NCBI GenBank assembly: GCA_964590135.1
Contig: CAZPVX010000016.1
Span: 49,514-113,513, forward strand
From: JBDHWI01 sp964590135
GTDB taxonomy: Bacteria > Chloroflexota > Anaerolineae > J036 > Brachytrichaceae
Reading direction: 5' to 3'
DNA: 64,000 bases
Shown here: in pieces, positions 25,402 to 33,827 of the stretch
How the letters are laid out: each line of letters begins with the position of its first letter
Position numbering within the stretch: position 1 is the stretch's first letter
Made by a program: the position numbers and the translations under genes
Notes under the pieces: model-generated
The model's database searches: none
The model's input: the letters and a program-made list of their open reading frames with translations, nothing else
Told to the model about the DNA's origin: nothing

Positions 25402-26766
25402 ATGATCAGGATTGGGCTGGATATTGGCACGACGACAATCTCGGCGGTGGCATTCGACATCAGGCGTGAAACGCTGCTCGCCTCGGTCACACTGCCAACC
25501 GACGCAGATGCCACGCCGGCGGCGCAGCGCACAAACGGTTGGGCTGAAATCGACACGCTGCGCGTATATCAGCGCGCACTTGAGGCTTTGCAAGGCATTG
25601 CAATCCAATTGGGCGCGCTTGTCGATGAAATTGGCGCCATCGGCATGACAGGCCAGATGCACGGTGTGGCTTTTCTTGATGAGCGCAGCGCGCCAGCACG
25701 AACTTCCATTACATGGCAAGACCAGCGCGGCAAGGAATCTCTGCCAACACTCATCGCGCGCGCCGGCGGGGTGGGGGCGTTTGCAGAAATGGGCGCACTG
25801 CCAGCGGCCGGCTACGGCGCGGTCACGCTCCATTGGCTGCACGAACACGACGCGCTGCCCAAGGCATTTCCATGCTCGATCCCAGACGCCATCGGCGCAA
25901 TGCTATGCCACGCTGCGCCAAAGATCGATCCAACCAATGCCGCAGGGTGGGGGGTCTTCAACGTCATGAAAGGCGCATGGGATGAAGCCGCGTTGATCCA
26001 TCTCGATATGGCTGTGCAGTGGCCGCAGATCGTCATCTCCGGCACGCGGATGGGCCGGCTCACGCGCGTTGCGGCACAAGCCTGCAACTTGCCCCCCGGC
26101 ATTCCGGTGACAGTCGCGCTTGGAGATCATCCAGCCAGCCTGATCGGCAGCGGTTGCACGCGCGCCGGCATGGCGCACGTCAACATCGGAACCGGCAGCC
26201 AGGTGTCTCTCGTTAGCAACCGTTTCATGCCCATGGATGCGCGCGCCGGCGTCGAGACGCGCCCCTTCATCGATGGCCAGTTCGTGCTCACCGGCGCATC
26301 ACTCTGCGGCGGGAGCGCCTTTGCGCTGCTGCGGCGCTTTTACGAGGCAGCTGCAGCGATGATGGGGTTGCCGGCGCCGAATGAGACAGACCTGTATGCG
26401 GCGATGTTGGCGAGTGCGGTTGCCACGCCCGCCGGCGCAGACGGTCTGAGTGCAGACACTCGTTTCGATGGCGCGCGCAACGATCCGCACTGCCGCGCAT
26501 CGTTGCATGGCATGACCCGCAGCAACTTCACGCCGGCCCACCTCAATCGCGCTGTGCTGGAAGGCATCGCCGAGGAGTTGGCGCAGTTCTATGAGGCAAT
26601 GGCGCAATCACAGGGGCGCGCAGCCGTATTGATTGGCTCAGGCAATGGACTGCGCAAGAACAGCCTGCTTCAGGAGATCGTGAGCCGGCGATTTGGGCTA
26701 CCATTGCGGTTGCCAATGTGGCAGGAAGAGGCGGCGATTGGCGCAGCGATGATCGCCAGCGGCTGA
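25402..26766 (+). CDS. FGGY-family carbohydrate kinase (sedoheptulokinase-like)
   Basis: 454 residues with both FGGY domains. RIGLDIGTTTISAVAFD starts the N-terminal ATPase fold. IGMTGQMHGVAFLD and ITWQDQRG form the sugar site. VALGDHPASLIGSG carries the catalytic Asp. The C-terminal domain has HVNIGTGSQVSLVS and VLIGSGNGLRKN. The GQMHG/WQDQRG pair together with GDHPAS resembles sedoheptulokinases more than xylulokinases. It should phosphorylate a ketose that is imported or formed in this catabolic block. It is transcribed alone, convergent with the acylphosphatase gene 10 bp away. Confidence 0.85.
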   Translation: MIRIGLDIGTTTISAVAFDIRRETLLASVTLPTDADATPAAQRTNGWAEIDTLRVYQRALEALQGIAIQLGALVDEIGAIGMTGQMHGVAFLDERSAPARTSITWQDQRGKESLPTLIARAGGVGAFAEMGALPAAGYGAVTLHWLHEHDALPKAFPCSIPDAIGAMLCHAAPKIDPTNAAGWGVFNVMKGAWDEAALIHLDMAVQWPQIVISGTRMGRLTRVAAQACNLPPGIPVTVALGDHPASLIGSGCTRAGMAHVNIGTGSQVSLVSNRFMPMDARAGVETRPFIDGQFVLTGASLCGGSAFALLRRFYEAAAAMMGLPAPNETDLYAAMLASAVATPAGADGLSADTRFDGARNDPHCRASLHGMTRSNFTPAHLNRAVLEGIAEELAQFYEAMAQSQGRAAVLIGSGNGLRKNSLLQEIVSRRFGLPLRLPMWQEEAAIGAAMIASG

Positions 26767-26776
26767 TTGCGGGCAG

Positions 26777-27070
26777 CTAACTGACGATCTCGAACGCATC
26801 GAACTCGCCGGTGAAATGCAGCCAGGTTGGTGTAACGCGCGTGACATGCGCCATGGCTGGCCCTTTGCGCAGAAACGCCAGCAGTTGCTCCAGCTCGACG
26901 CGCGCGCCTTCGGCCAGCACTTCCACATTGCCATCTGGCGTGTTGCGCACCCAGCCAACCAGCAGCAGGCTGCGGGCCATGCGCCGCGTCTGATAGCGAA
27001 AATTCACACCCTGCACGACGCCTTCAACAACTGCATGCAAACGCGCCGTATCCCCTTGATTTTCTGGCAT
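26777..27070 (-). CDS. acyP: Acylphosphatase
   Basis: 97 residues, normal family length. VEGVVQGVNFRYQTRRMA carries the phosphate-binding loop and catalytic Arg, and WVRNTPDGNVEVLAEG carries the catalytic Asn. It hydrolyses acyl phosphates such as 1,3-bisphosphoglycerate, acetyl phosphate or carbamoyl phosphate. It stands alone. Confidence 0.95.
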   Translation of the reverse strand: MPENQGDTARLHAVVEGVVQGVNFRYQTRRMARSLLLVGWVRNTPDGNVEVLAEGARVELEQLLAFLRKGPAMAHVTRVTPTWLHFTGEFDAFEIVS

Positions 27071-27110
27071 AAAGGCTAATAGGTTGTGAAACTAAAAATG
27101 TTTGGCTCGC

Positions 27111-27135
27111 CATGCCCGCGAAGGCAGGCATCCAG
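27111..27135 (+). repeat. REP-like half element
   Basis: CATGCCCGCGAAGGCAGGCATCCAG is one half of the inverted REP pair found at 62386-62466: CATGCCC, a hairpin-forming centre and GGCATCCAG are shared. Only one arm is present here. Confidence 0.55.
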
Positions 27136-27170
27136 CGCAGGCCACTAGTGTAACGCGCCGGCAAAGCGAG

Positions 27171-27176
27171 TAGACT
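27171..27176 (+). promoter_or_regulatory. -10 box TAGACT close to a start codon
   Basis: TAGACT ends 9 bp before the ATG at 27186; no ribosome-binding site is visible. A GTAAC element lies near the -35 position, as in the promoter at 759-786. Confidence 0.4.
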
Positions 27177-27185
27177 TGCCCTGAT

Positions 27186-27671
27186 ATGTCTACGATCGAT
27201 GCGATTGCACTGGTTATCAAGGGCGCCATTCTCGGTGGTTTGGGTGGATTGATCCTGCCAACACTGTGGATGGCCATCGTATTCAACGGGGCGGAATTCA
27301 TCCAGCAATTCACGAATGGAACAAATGTTCTGGTCATTGCGACCAGCGTGATCGCCATTCCATTCACAGTGCTTTTTCAAGGGCTGATCGGCGGCGGACT
27401 GCGTGACACGCTGCTGTTTGGCGCAGCCACTGGCGCCGTGGTGGCGCTGCTCATTGCCATCCTCGGCCACTTCATCAGCAAGCGCAACGTGACCATCATC
27501 ATCATCGTTGCCGGCGTGCTGGCGGCTCTGGCGCTGGTGCTGACGCAGAGCAACGAAATCACGTTGTCGCTGGGGCTTGAGGGCGCGCAGATCTGGGTGC
27601 TGGCGCTGTTGTATGCGCTGCTTGTGGCATGGCTCAGCCATTCGCTGCGCAACTTCGGCGGCGTGGGCTAA
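27186..27671 (+). CDS. Small integral membrane protein of unknown function
   Basis: 161 residues, almost entirely hydrophobic, with about four to five membrane segments (near 10-30, 45-75, 80-98, 102-122 and 133-150). I do not recognise a family. A short cytoplasmic-looking loop HFISKRNVT separates helices three and four. It lies upstream of the tyrosine recombinase gene on the same strand but is separated from it by 111 bp containing a promoter and a palindrome, so co-transcription is not required. Confidence 0.7.
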   Translation: MSTIDAIALVIKGAILGGLGGLILPTLWMAIVFNGAEFIQQFTNGTNVLVIATSVIAIPFTVLFQGLIGGGLRDTLLFGAATGAVVALLIAILGHFISKRNVTIIIIVAGVLAALALVLTQSNEITLSLGLEGAQIWVLALLYALLVAWLSHSLRNFGGVG

Positions 27672-27709
27672 GCGCAAAGCACTGTTCGATCCTGGCGTGG
27701 CAGGCGGTC

Positions 27710-27738
27710 TTGACGCCGGCGATTTTCTGCTTTATTAT
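27710..27738 (+). promoter_or_regulatory. Promoter of the tyrosine recombinase gene
   Basis: TTGACG (27710-27715) and TATTAT (27733-27738) are separated by exactly 17 bp. The predicted start is about 27745, within the left arm of the dif-like repeat. Confidence 0.6.
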
Positions 27739-27740
27739 CG

Positions 27741-27766
27741 CTTCCGATAATGAACCTTATCGGAAG
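27741..27766. repeat. dif-like inverted repeat upstream of a tyrosine recombinase
   Basis: CTTCCGATAA, 6-bp centre TGAACC, TTATCGGAAG: perfect 10-bp arms. The inner ends ATAA/TTAT around a 6-bp spacer are the layout of Xer dif sites, where each arm binds one recombinase and the spacer is the exchange region. A third TTATCG half-site lies at 27735-27740. It may equally act as an operator or leader hairpin, because it overlaps the predicted transcription start. Confidence 0.55.
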
Positions 27767-27782
27767 TTGAAACGACAAAACC

Positions 27783-28781
27783 ATGGAAAAGGCCGCGAAA
27801 CAGGAGATCATCCCCGCCGGCGCAGAGAATCTCTCGCAGCAGGAAGTCGAGCGCATCTCGCGCTACCTCGGCGCGTCGTCATCAGAAAACACGCGTATCG
27901 CATATCGCAAGGCATGGCAGGATTTTGAATCGTATTGCCGTGCCAACCGCTTCGTCGCCCTGCCAGCCAAGCCCGAGACGATCATGGCCTATCTCACCTG
28001 GCTGGCCGACGCAGGCTACAAGCCATCCACCATTCAGGTGCGCCTCTCGGCCATCGCCTTCGTCCATGCGCGCAAATACGCCGGCGATCCAAACTACGTC
28101 AACCCTGCGCAAAGCGAGATGGTGTCGGTTGTCATGTCAGGCATCCGACGGGAACTGCGCGGCTCCGCCACGCGCAAGGACCCCATCACCCGCGCCGAAT
28201 TGCAAAAGATGATCGCCGAGTTGCCGCACGATCTGCACGGGCTGCGCGACCGCGCCATTTTGCTGCTCGGCTTCGCCGGCGCGTTGCGTCGCAGCGAGAT
28301 CGTCAGCCTCGACCTCAAGCATGTGCGCTTCACACCGAAAGGCATGACGATCACCCTGCCCTATTCAAAGACCGATCAGGCCGGCGAGGGCATGAGCAAG
28401 ACAATGACGCGTTCAAAAGGCCGGCTATGCCCCGTCCGCGCACTCGAAATCTGGATCGATGAGGCCAAGATCGAGCGCGGGCCGATCTTTCGCGCCATCG
28501 ATAAATGGGGCCACGTGCGCAATACGCGCCTGTCAGACAGGTCGGTTGCGCTGATCGTGAAGCAGGCGGCAGAGATGGCCGGCCTGGGCGCATTCGACTT
28601 CTCAGGGCATTCACTGCGCGCTGGTTTCGTCACGCAAGCCGCAGATGATGGCTTGCAGGAGTGGATGATCCAGAAGGTCACCGGCCACAAATCCGCTGAT
28701 GTGTTGCGCCGCTACATCCGCAACGACCGCAAGGCGCAATCAGACGCCATCGACCGCGTGCTGGGCAACAACGACGAATGA
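27783..28781 (+). CDS. Tyrosine recombinase/integrase
   Basis: 332 residues. The N-terminal SAM-like core-binding domain (about 25-120) has NTRIAYRKAWQDFESYC. The catalytic domain (about 135-325) has Arg in FAGALRRSEIVSLDL, Lys in YSKTDQ, the HxxR box HSLRAGF, the second His in TGHKS and the nucleophile Tyr in LRRYIRN. All catalytic residues are present, so it should be active. Length and motifs resemble orphan Xer/integrase proteins rather than a large phage integrase. No phage genes, tRNA target or transposon ends are seen nearby. A dif-like repeat lies 16 bp upstream of the ATG. Confidence 0.92.
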   Translation: MEKAAKQEIIPAGAENLSQQEVERISRYLGASSSENTRIAYRKAWQDFESYCRANRFVALPAKPETIMAYLTWLADAGYKPSTIQVRLSAIAFVHARKYAGDPNYVNPAQSEMVSVVMSGIRRELRGSATRKDPITRAELQKMIAELPHDLHGLRDRAILLLGFAGALRRSEIVSLDLKHVRFTPKGMTITLPYSKTDQAGEGMSKTMTRSKGRLCPVRALEIWIDEAKIERGPIFRAIDKWGHVRNTRLSDRSVALIVKQAAEMAGLGAFDFSGHSLRAGFVTQAADDGLQEWMIQKVTGHKSADVLRRYIRNDRKAQSDAIDRVLGNNDE

Positions 28782-28787
28782 TGCGGG

Positions 28788-29429
28788 CTACTCCGCCGCC
28801 GGCTTGCTGACATCCAGCGCCACATGACAGCGATCGCATTGCACCAGCGTGCGCTGTTGATTGAGGAAACCCACACTTGCGTTGCCGTGCAGCGTGTGCG
28901 CGGTGTGGCAATCGACGCAGCCGCCGGCATCTGTGGCAGCAGCCTGCCACTTTGCCAGATACTGGTGCGAATGGCTGTCAAAGTCGGTCTCCATCGACGT
29001 ATCAACATGGCACTTCAGGCAGTTCTCATCGGCGATTGGCACCGTCAGCGTCGCCGGCTGCCCAGCTGTCCCCATCACCCAGCGCATTGCGTTCTCGGCT
29101 CCTTTCACCATGCTATGAGCGCGCCCCATCAAGCCGGCCCCTGAGTGACATTCGATGCAGCGCGTGTTGGCCAGCTTTGGGTTCCTGCGGGCATATGTGC
29201 CATGCTCAGATGCCATGTCGACGGGTGCTGCGGCCTGTGTGCGGTCGAAATAGGTCACCTCGGGCTGGGTATGGCAGGAGGTGCAAAACACGTCCTGCTC
29301 TTCAACGCGGGCAAAGACCAAAAGCGACAATCCCATGAAGATGAGCATGCCGACAGCTGCGCCAGCAAATATCAGCCAGCGCGGGCGCGGTTTAGAGGCG
29401 GGTCCGGGGGCAGGCGTTGAGGCAGACAC
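28788..29429 (-). CDS. Membrane-anchored pentaheme c-type cytochrome (NapC/NirT/NrfH-like)
   Basis: 213 residues from GTG 29429; the frame is open further upstream, but that part overlaps the preceding gene. One N-terminal membrane anchor (about 20-42, LIFAGAAVGMLIFMGLSLLVF) is followed by an external domain with five haem-binding sites: CTSCH, CIECH, CLKCH, CVDCH and CDRCH. NapC/NrfH proteins take electrons from the quinol pool and pass them to periplasmic or extracellular partners, usually with four haems. It is the last gene of the Opp-type operon and is convergent with the recombinase gene. Confidence 0.85.
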   Translation of the reverse strand: MSASTPAPGPASKPRPRWLIFAGAAVGMLIFMGLSLLVFARVEEQDVFCTSCHTQPEVTYFDRTQAAAPVDMASEHGTYARRNPKLANTRCIECHSGAGLMGRAHSMVKGAENAMRWVMGTAGQPATLTVPIADENCLKCHVDTSMETDFDSHSHQYLAKWQAAATDAGGCVDCHTAHTLHGNASVGFLNQQRTLVQCDRCHVALDVSKPAAE

Positions 29430-29443
29430 GAAAACAATTGGCC

Positions 29444-29806
29444 TCAGTTGCTGGTGCGCAAGGGCAACAGACGGTTGGCGAAGGCGCCAAAGATCGGCAG
29501 CAATGTCGCCCGGCCGGCGAGTGCGCTCACGACGCCGATAATCAACGCCACCGCGCCATAGAGGTAGGATGCGACGACCAGCGGGAATAGTGCGTTGCCG
29601 ACAAGAAAGCCATAGGGAATCCAACCCAGCAGCCAGGTGACGACCACCCACGTGAGGGAAATAGCGATGAGAAAGGCAATCAGGCCAATCGCCTGGCGTA
29701 GATGAAAGACGACAAATGCAGTGCGCCGGCCAGCCACACCTGCGATCAACCAACCGATGATGGGCAGATAGGACAGCGCGGCGAGAATGCGTGATGATGC
29801 ACTCAT
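29444..29806 (-). CDS. Small membrane protein (DUF4870/Tic20-like)
   Basis: 120 residues with about three membrane helices. The N-terminal ILAALSYLPIIGWLIA followed by VFHLRQAIGLIAFLIA resembles the DUF4870/Tic20-like small membrane proteins, whose function is unsettled. It starts 3 bp after the OppF-type ATPase gene and ends 14 bp before the pentaheme cytochrome gene, so it is part of the same transcript. A role in assembly or quinol handling next to the cytochrome is possible but only inferred. Confidence 0.7.
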   Translation of the reverse strand: MSASSRILAALSYLPIIGWLIAGVAGRRTAFVVFHLRQAIGLIAFLIAISLTWVVVTWLLGWIPYGFLVGNALFPLVVASYLYGAVALIIGVVSALAGRATLLPIFGAFANRLLPLRTSN

Positions 29807-29809
29807 GGT

Positions 29810-30835
29810 TCAGCTCCCGATCCCCTTCAGGTTCAACTCGCCGGCGAAGTGACAGGCGGCGAAATGCCCGGGCGAGATCTCGCGCAATTCCGGCACGCTG
29901 GTTTTGCACACGTCTTTTGCGTAGTTGCAGCGCGTATGAAAGATGCAGCCCTTCGGCGGGTTGGCCGGGCTTGGCACTTCGCCAGACAGACGGATGCGCT
30001 CAACTTTGATGTCGGGGTCTGCCGGCGGGATGGCCGATAGCAGCGCTTCGGTGTAGGGATGCAGCGGATTTCGCAGCAACTCCTCAGTCGGCGCCATCTC
30101 CATGATCTTGCCGACATACATCACCGCCACGCGGTCGGAGATATGCTCCACCACCGACAGGTCATGCGCGACGAAGATCAGGGTGAGGTCGAGTTGCTGT
30201 TGCAACTCCTGCAGCAGGTTCAATACCTGCGCCTGCACCGACACATCCAGCGCACTCACCGGTTCGTCGGCAATGACGAGACGTGGGTTGAGTGACAGCG
30301 TGCGCGCCAGGCCAATGCGCTGGCGCTGGCCGCCGGAGAATTCGTGCGGATAGCGCTGCATGTAATTCGGGTCCAGGCCGACGGCGCGCATCAACTCGGC
30401 CACTCGCGCCTCGGCTTCCTTACCCTTGGCAACACCGTGAATCTCCAGCGGCTCCTTGATGAGATCCAGCACCGTCATGCGCGGGTTGAGCGAGCTGAAT
30501 GGATCCTGGAAGATCATGCGCATTTCCTGCCGGATCGGCTTCATATCCTTCTGACTGATGGCCGCGATGTCGACCCAGTCGCCGGCTTTGGTGCGAAATC
30601 TGATCTCGCCGGCGGTTGGCTCATACAGCCGCAGAATCGTGCGCCCCACAGTTGTCTTGCCGCAGCCGCTCTCACCCACCAGCCCCAGCACCTCACGCTC
30701 GCGCAAGAACAGATTCACCCCGTCGACTGCTTTGACGTGGCCGACAGTGCGCTGCAGGATGCCTTGCTGGATGGGGAAGTACATCTTCAAATCGCGCACT
30801 TCCAGCAACAGGTTGTCGTTCTTGGCTTGTGTCAT
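29810..30835 (-). CDS. Oligopeptide-type ABC transporter ATPase (OppF/DppF class)
   Basis: 341 residues. Walker A GESGCGKTT, Q-loop with MIFQDPFSSLNPRMTVLD, signature FSGGQRQRIGLARTL, Walker B VIADEPVSALD and switch HDLSVVEH are all present. The C-terminal oligopeptide/dipeptide domain has the FHTRCNYAKDVC Cys cluster that in related ATPases can hold an iron-sulfur cluster. N-terminal MYFPIQQGILQRTVGHVKAVDG is typical of OppF. It pairs with the OppD-type ATPase encoded at the head of this operon. Confidence 0.95.
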   Translation of the reverse strand: MTQAKNDNLLLEVRDLKMYFPIQQGILQRTVGHVKAVDGVNLFLREREVLGLVGESGCGKTTVGRTILRLYEPTAGEIRFRTKAGDWVDIAAISQKDMKPIRQEMRMIFQDPFSSLNPRMTVLDLIKEPLEIHGVAKGKEAEARVAELMRAVGLDPNYMQRYPHEFSGGQRQRIGLARTLSLNPRLVIADEPVSALDVSVQAQVLNLLQELQQQLDLTLIFVAHDLSVVEHISDRVAVMYVGKIMEMAPTEELLRNPLHPYTEALLSAIPPADPDIKVERIRLSGEVPSPANPPKGCIFHTRCNYAKDVCKTSVPELREISPGHFAACHFAGELNLKGIGS

Positions 30836-30854
30836 ATTCGAGTTGCTACTTTAT

Positions 30855-32645
30855 CTACGGTTGCAGGGTCAACTCCTGCATCACGATGTCGGGGTCGCTC
30901 CAGCCTTTCTGCTGAGCCAGCTTCTGGAACGCTGGCCGCCAGATCAACTTCACGCTGATGGTGGCTTGGCCGTCCTGTGGCAGCGCGAAGGTGTAACTGG
31001 ATGAGTCGGTCTTCATGGGCATCAATCGCGTATCTTCAACCAGCTCCACCTGTCGCCAGTAGGCCGCAGTCGGCGCCTCATTGGTGTTGGTATCGCGCAG
31101 GATTTTGGCAAAACCTTTGCCGGCCTTGCCCGCGTAGTCGCCGGCCCATTCTGGCAGCGTCGGCCCCTCCTGGCGCGCCAGCAGGCTGCCATTCGCATCG
31201 CGCGCTTCCACCACCAGCATCACCGAACGGATTGGCGCGTCGGTTGGCACGGCATGGCCTGTCCTGTCGTTAGTCAGGTCCACCTTCACGCGCACCGCAC
31301 TGCCATCGCGTTGCGCATCGGCCTTCATCGTCACGGCATTCCACATCAGCGCCTGGCTGTTGGATGGGCCGGTCATGGTGTGATTGTGATATTGGCCGGC
31401 GGGTCGCGCCACCCCACCCTTGTTTGGATAAACGCTATACGGCGTCTTCTGCGTTGGCATGTGGCACTGCTGGCAGGTCTTGCCAGTCTTTGGGTCGCTC
31501 CATGGGCTGTTCAACCATTCGCCGTAGGAGTTGTAGACCGTCGTGCCGCCGGTCACCTTCATATTGCTGACCACGCCGCCCAATACGCCATAGTGGCAAG
31601 CCGAGCAGAACTGACTGCTGGAGAGGAACGGCAGATAGCTGATGGTCTTGGTGCTGCCGTCGGCCAGCGAGCCAAAGAACAGCTTCTCGCCATCTGGGGG
31701 CCGGCGCAATTGCATCGACATGATGCCGGGCTGGTCAGGGTATGGCAGCCCAGTGGCGGGATCGAGATTGACTGACTGAATCTGATGGCAAAACTCACAG
31801 GTGATGCCCTCTTCGGCAATGCCCATCAAGCCGGTGGATGACGCGCCGCGAATCATATAGCCTAGCGTTGAAGCGCGCTCGGCAGTCAGGCCAGTGTGGC
31901 AGCCCGACCACGCGCAGGTATTCGTTGTCTCCACCTTCATCGCCAGAGGGGTATGGCAGGTGGAGCAGTTGCCCGGCCGCTCCGGGTTATCGATGCGGAA
32001 GCCCGGGCCATAATCAGGCAATGCAGGATCCGCCGGCATGATCTTGCCATCATTGGAGTATTGGATCGGCTGTGACTTCTTGCCCTCAAGGTTCGTGCCG
32101 TTGTACAAGTTGAGGAAGCGATGGCTTGCGGTGGCCGTCTTGGAGTGCGCATCGGCCTGCCATTCGGGGTACTCGCGATGACATTCGCCGCATGCGGCAG
32201 AGCCTTCCTTATCCTCGATTTTGAACCACGTATATTTGTGGTTGTCGCCGGCGATCAGTGGCCGCAGCGTCACCTTGAGGCCGGCAGCCTTGCCATTCTG
32301 GTTCTGCCAGTTGCGCAGCATCGGATCAAGCATGACCCAGCCCTGATAGTGGTCGTCGCTCCATGCGGTGATGGTGACGGGCGATGTGCCGCCCAGCCCT
32401 TCGCCGTGCAGGGTGAAGATGCCATTTGCGTCGGCGGTAACACGGTTGAGCGTGCCTTGCACCGACACGAGCGCGCCGGCAATCGGCCCATTCTCTCCGA
32501 CGACCTGACCGGTCACGGTGGTTGGCAATGGCTCGCGCGTGGGTGGCGCAGTCACGTCGCTCGCGCAAGCGGCCAGCACCACGAGCAACGCCGGCAGCAG
32601 CACCACGCCGGCCAGACCCATTTGCCATCTCTCAAACTTTTTCAT
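30855..32645 (-). CDS. Extracytoplasmic hexaheme c-type cytochrome lipoprotein
   Basis: 596 residues. A lipobox signal ends VLAAC (about Cys27). A carboxypeptidase-regulatory-like beta-sandwich (about 40-130, TGQVVGENGPIAGALVSVQG) follows. The cytochrome region (about 150-420) has five CXXCH sites (CGECH, CSTCH, CEFCH, CSACH, CQQCH) and one CX4CH site (CAWSGCH). The C-terminal part has the DRTGHAVPTDAPIR motif seen in cytochrome c554-like multihaem proteins, whose His is a likely haem ligand. Its ATG overlaps the OppC-type stop codon (ATGA), so it is translationally coupled to the transporter. It is expected to be on the outer face of the membrane. Confidence 0.85.
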   Translation of the reverse strand: MKKFERWQMGLAGVVLLPALLVVLAACASDVTAPPTREPLPTTVTGQVVGENGPIAGALVSVQGTLNRVTADANGIFTLHGEGLGGTSPVTITAWSDDHYQGWVMLDPMLRNWQNQNGKAAGLKVTLRPLIAGDNHKYTWFKIEDKEGSAACGECHREYPEWQADAHSKTATASHRFLNLYNGTNLEGKKSQPIQYSNDGKIMPADPALPDYGPGFRIDNPERPGNCSTCHTPLAMKVETTNTCAWSGCHTGLTAERASTLGYMIRGASSTGLMGIAEEGITCEFCHQIQSVNLDPATGLPYPDQPGIMSMQLRRPPDGEKLFFGSLADGSTKTISYLPFLSSSQFCSACHYGVLGGVVSNMKVTGGTTVYNSYGEWLNSPWSDPKTGKTCQQCHMPTQKTPYSVYPNKGGVARPAGQYHNHTMTGPSNSQALMWNAVTMKADAQRDGSAVRVKVDLTNDRTGHAVPTDAPIRSVMLVVEARDANGSLLARQEGPTLPEWAGDYAGKAGKGFAKILRDTNTNEAPTAAYWRQVELVEDTRLMPMKTDSSSYTFALPQDGQATISVKLIWRPAFQKLAQQKGWSDPDIVMQELTLQP

Positions 32646-33814
32646 CGCAGGGCATACGGGTCAGCGGCGTCACGCAGGCCATCACCCATGAAGTTGAAGC
32701 CCAACACCGCCGCAATGATGAAGATCACAGGTGACATGATCCACAACTGCTGGCTGAGCGTCTGCAGGTTTTGCGCATTCCGCATCAGCAAACCCCAACT
32801 GGTCAATGGTTCCTGAATGCCGATGCCGAGGAAGCTGAGGAACGATTCAGCCAGGATGACGCCGGGGATCGTAAGTGTCAGGATGACGATGACGTGACTG
32901 AGCGTGTTCGGATAGAGATGCCGGAAGATGATGCGCGAGTCAGACGCGCCCATCTCCTTGGCTGCCAGCACGAAGTCGGTGGAGCGCATCGCCAGCACTT
33001 TACCGCGCACTTCGCGCGCCAGCGTCGTCCATGACAGCAGCGCGAAGATCAGAGACATGATGATGAACACGGCGAAGGAGTCGGCGGTCTTTGGCACGAG
33101 CGCTCCTAGCGCCATGAAAAGCGGCAGGGATGGAAAAGCATTGATGAACTCAACGAAGCGCTGGATGACGAGATCGATCTTGCCGCCGAAATAGCCAGAG
33201 GAGACGCCGACGATGGAGCCGACGGCGACTGTGATGATGGCGACGAAGATGCTCATACTGAGCGAGATGCGGCCAGCCTTGCATGCCATGCCCCACATGT
33301 CGCGCCCAAGCTTGTCGGTGCCGAGCATGAACAGCGTTGCATCACCCTCCACACCGAACAAATGCAGATCCATCGGGAAGATGCCGAGCAGCTTGTAGGG
33401 CACGCCTTTGACAAAAAAGCGCACCGGGTAGGTTTTGGATGTGTCTGGCGTCCATGCCACCTGGAACGTGGTTGGGTCGAGCGTCTCAGTATATTTATAG
33501 ACGAATGGTGTGAGGTGGAAATTGCCCTGAGCGTCGATGAAATGCACCTGCTGCGGCGGCAGAAAGGCCTGCTTCAGGTCGATGGTGTCAATGGATGTCG
33601 GTGCGAAGAAGTCGGCGAAAACAGCAAGGACGATCATCGACAGCACCATCAGCGCGCCGATGATGGAGACCTTGCTGCGCCGGAAGCGCCGCCACACCAG
33701 TTGAAAGTAGCTTTCGTTGTGCTCGGTGTGCGCCAGCAATTGCTCGAGCGTCGGCGGGTCCTGCCGCGCCGGCCCGGTTGGGTTCAAGGTTACACCAGGT
33801 GTTGCAGTTGCCAT
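32642..33814 (-). CDS. Oligopeptide-type ABC permease (OppC class)
   Basis: 390 residues, six membrane helices. Between the first (about 42-66) and second helix is an enlarged external domain of about 110 residues (QAFLPPQQVHFIDAQGNFHLTPF and onward), longer than in E. coli OppC. The remainder is standard: FMLGTDKLGRDMWG, the EAA-like loop EMGASDSRIIFRHLYPNTL and a C-terminal NFMGDGLRDAADPYALR. It starts 13 bp after the OppB gene, and the cytochrome gene starts inside its last codon. Confidence 0.94.
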   Translation of the reverse strand: MATATPGVTLNPTGPARQDPPTLEQLLAHTEHNESYFQLVWRRFRRSKVSIIGALMVLSMIVLAVFADFFAPTSIDTIDLKQAFLPPQQVHFIDAQGNFHLTPFVYKYTETLDPTTFQVAWTPDTSKTYPVRFFVKGVPYKLLGIFPMDLHLFGVEGDATLFMLGTDKLGRDMWGMACKAGRISLSMSIFVAIITVAVGSIVGVSSGYFGGKIDLVIQRFVEFINAFPSLPLFMALGALVPKTADSFAVFIIMSLIFALLSWTTLAREVRGKVLAMRSTDFVLAAKEMGASDSRIIFRHLYPNTLSHVIVILTLTIPGVILAESFLSFLGIGIQEPLTSWGLLMRNAQNLQTLSQQLWIMSPVIFIIAAVLGFNFMGDGLRDAADPYALR

Positions 33815-33827
33815 GGTTCTGTGTCAC

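Noticed and set aside
29430..29909. N-terminal extension of the pentaheme cytochrome
   Set aside because: It overlaps the DUF4870-like gene antiphase and is not membrane- or cytochrome-like; GTG 29429 gives a sensible signal anchor.
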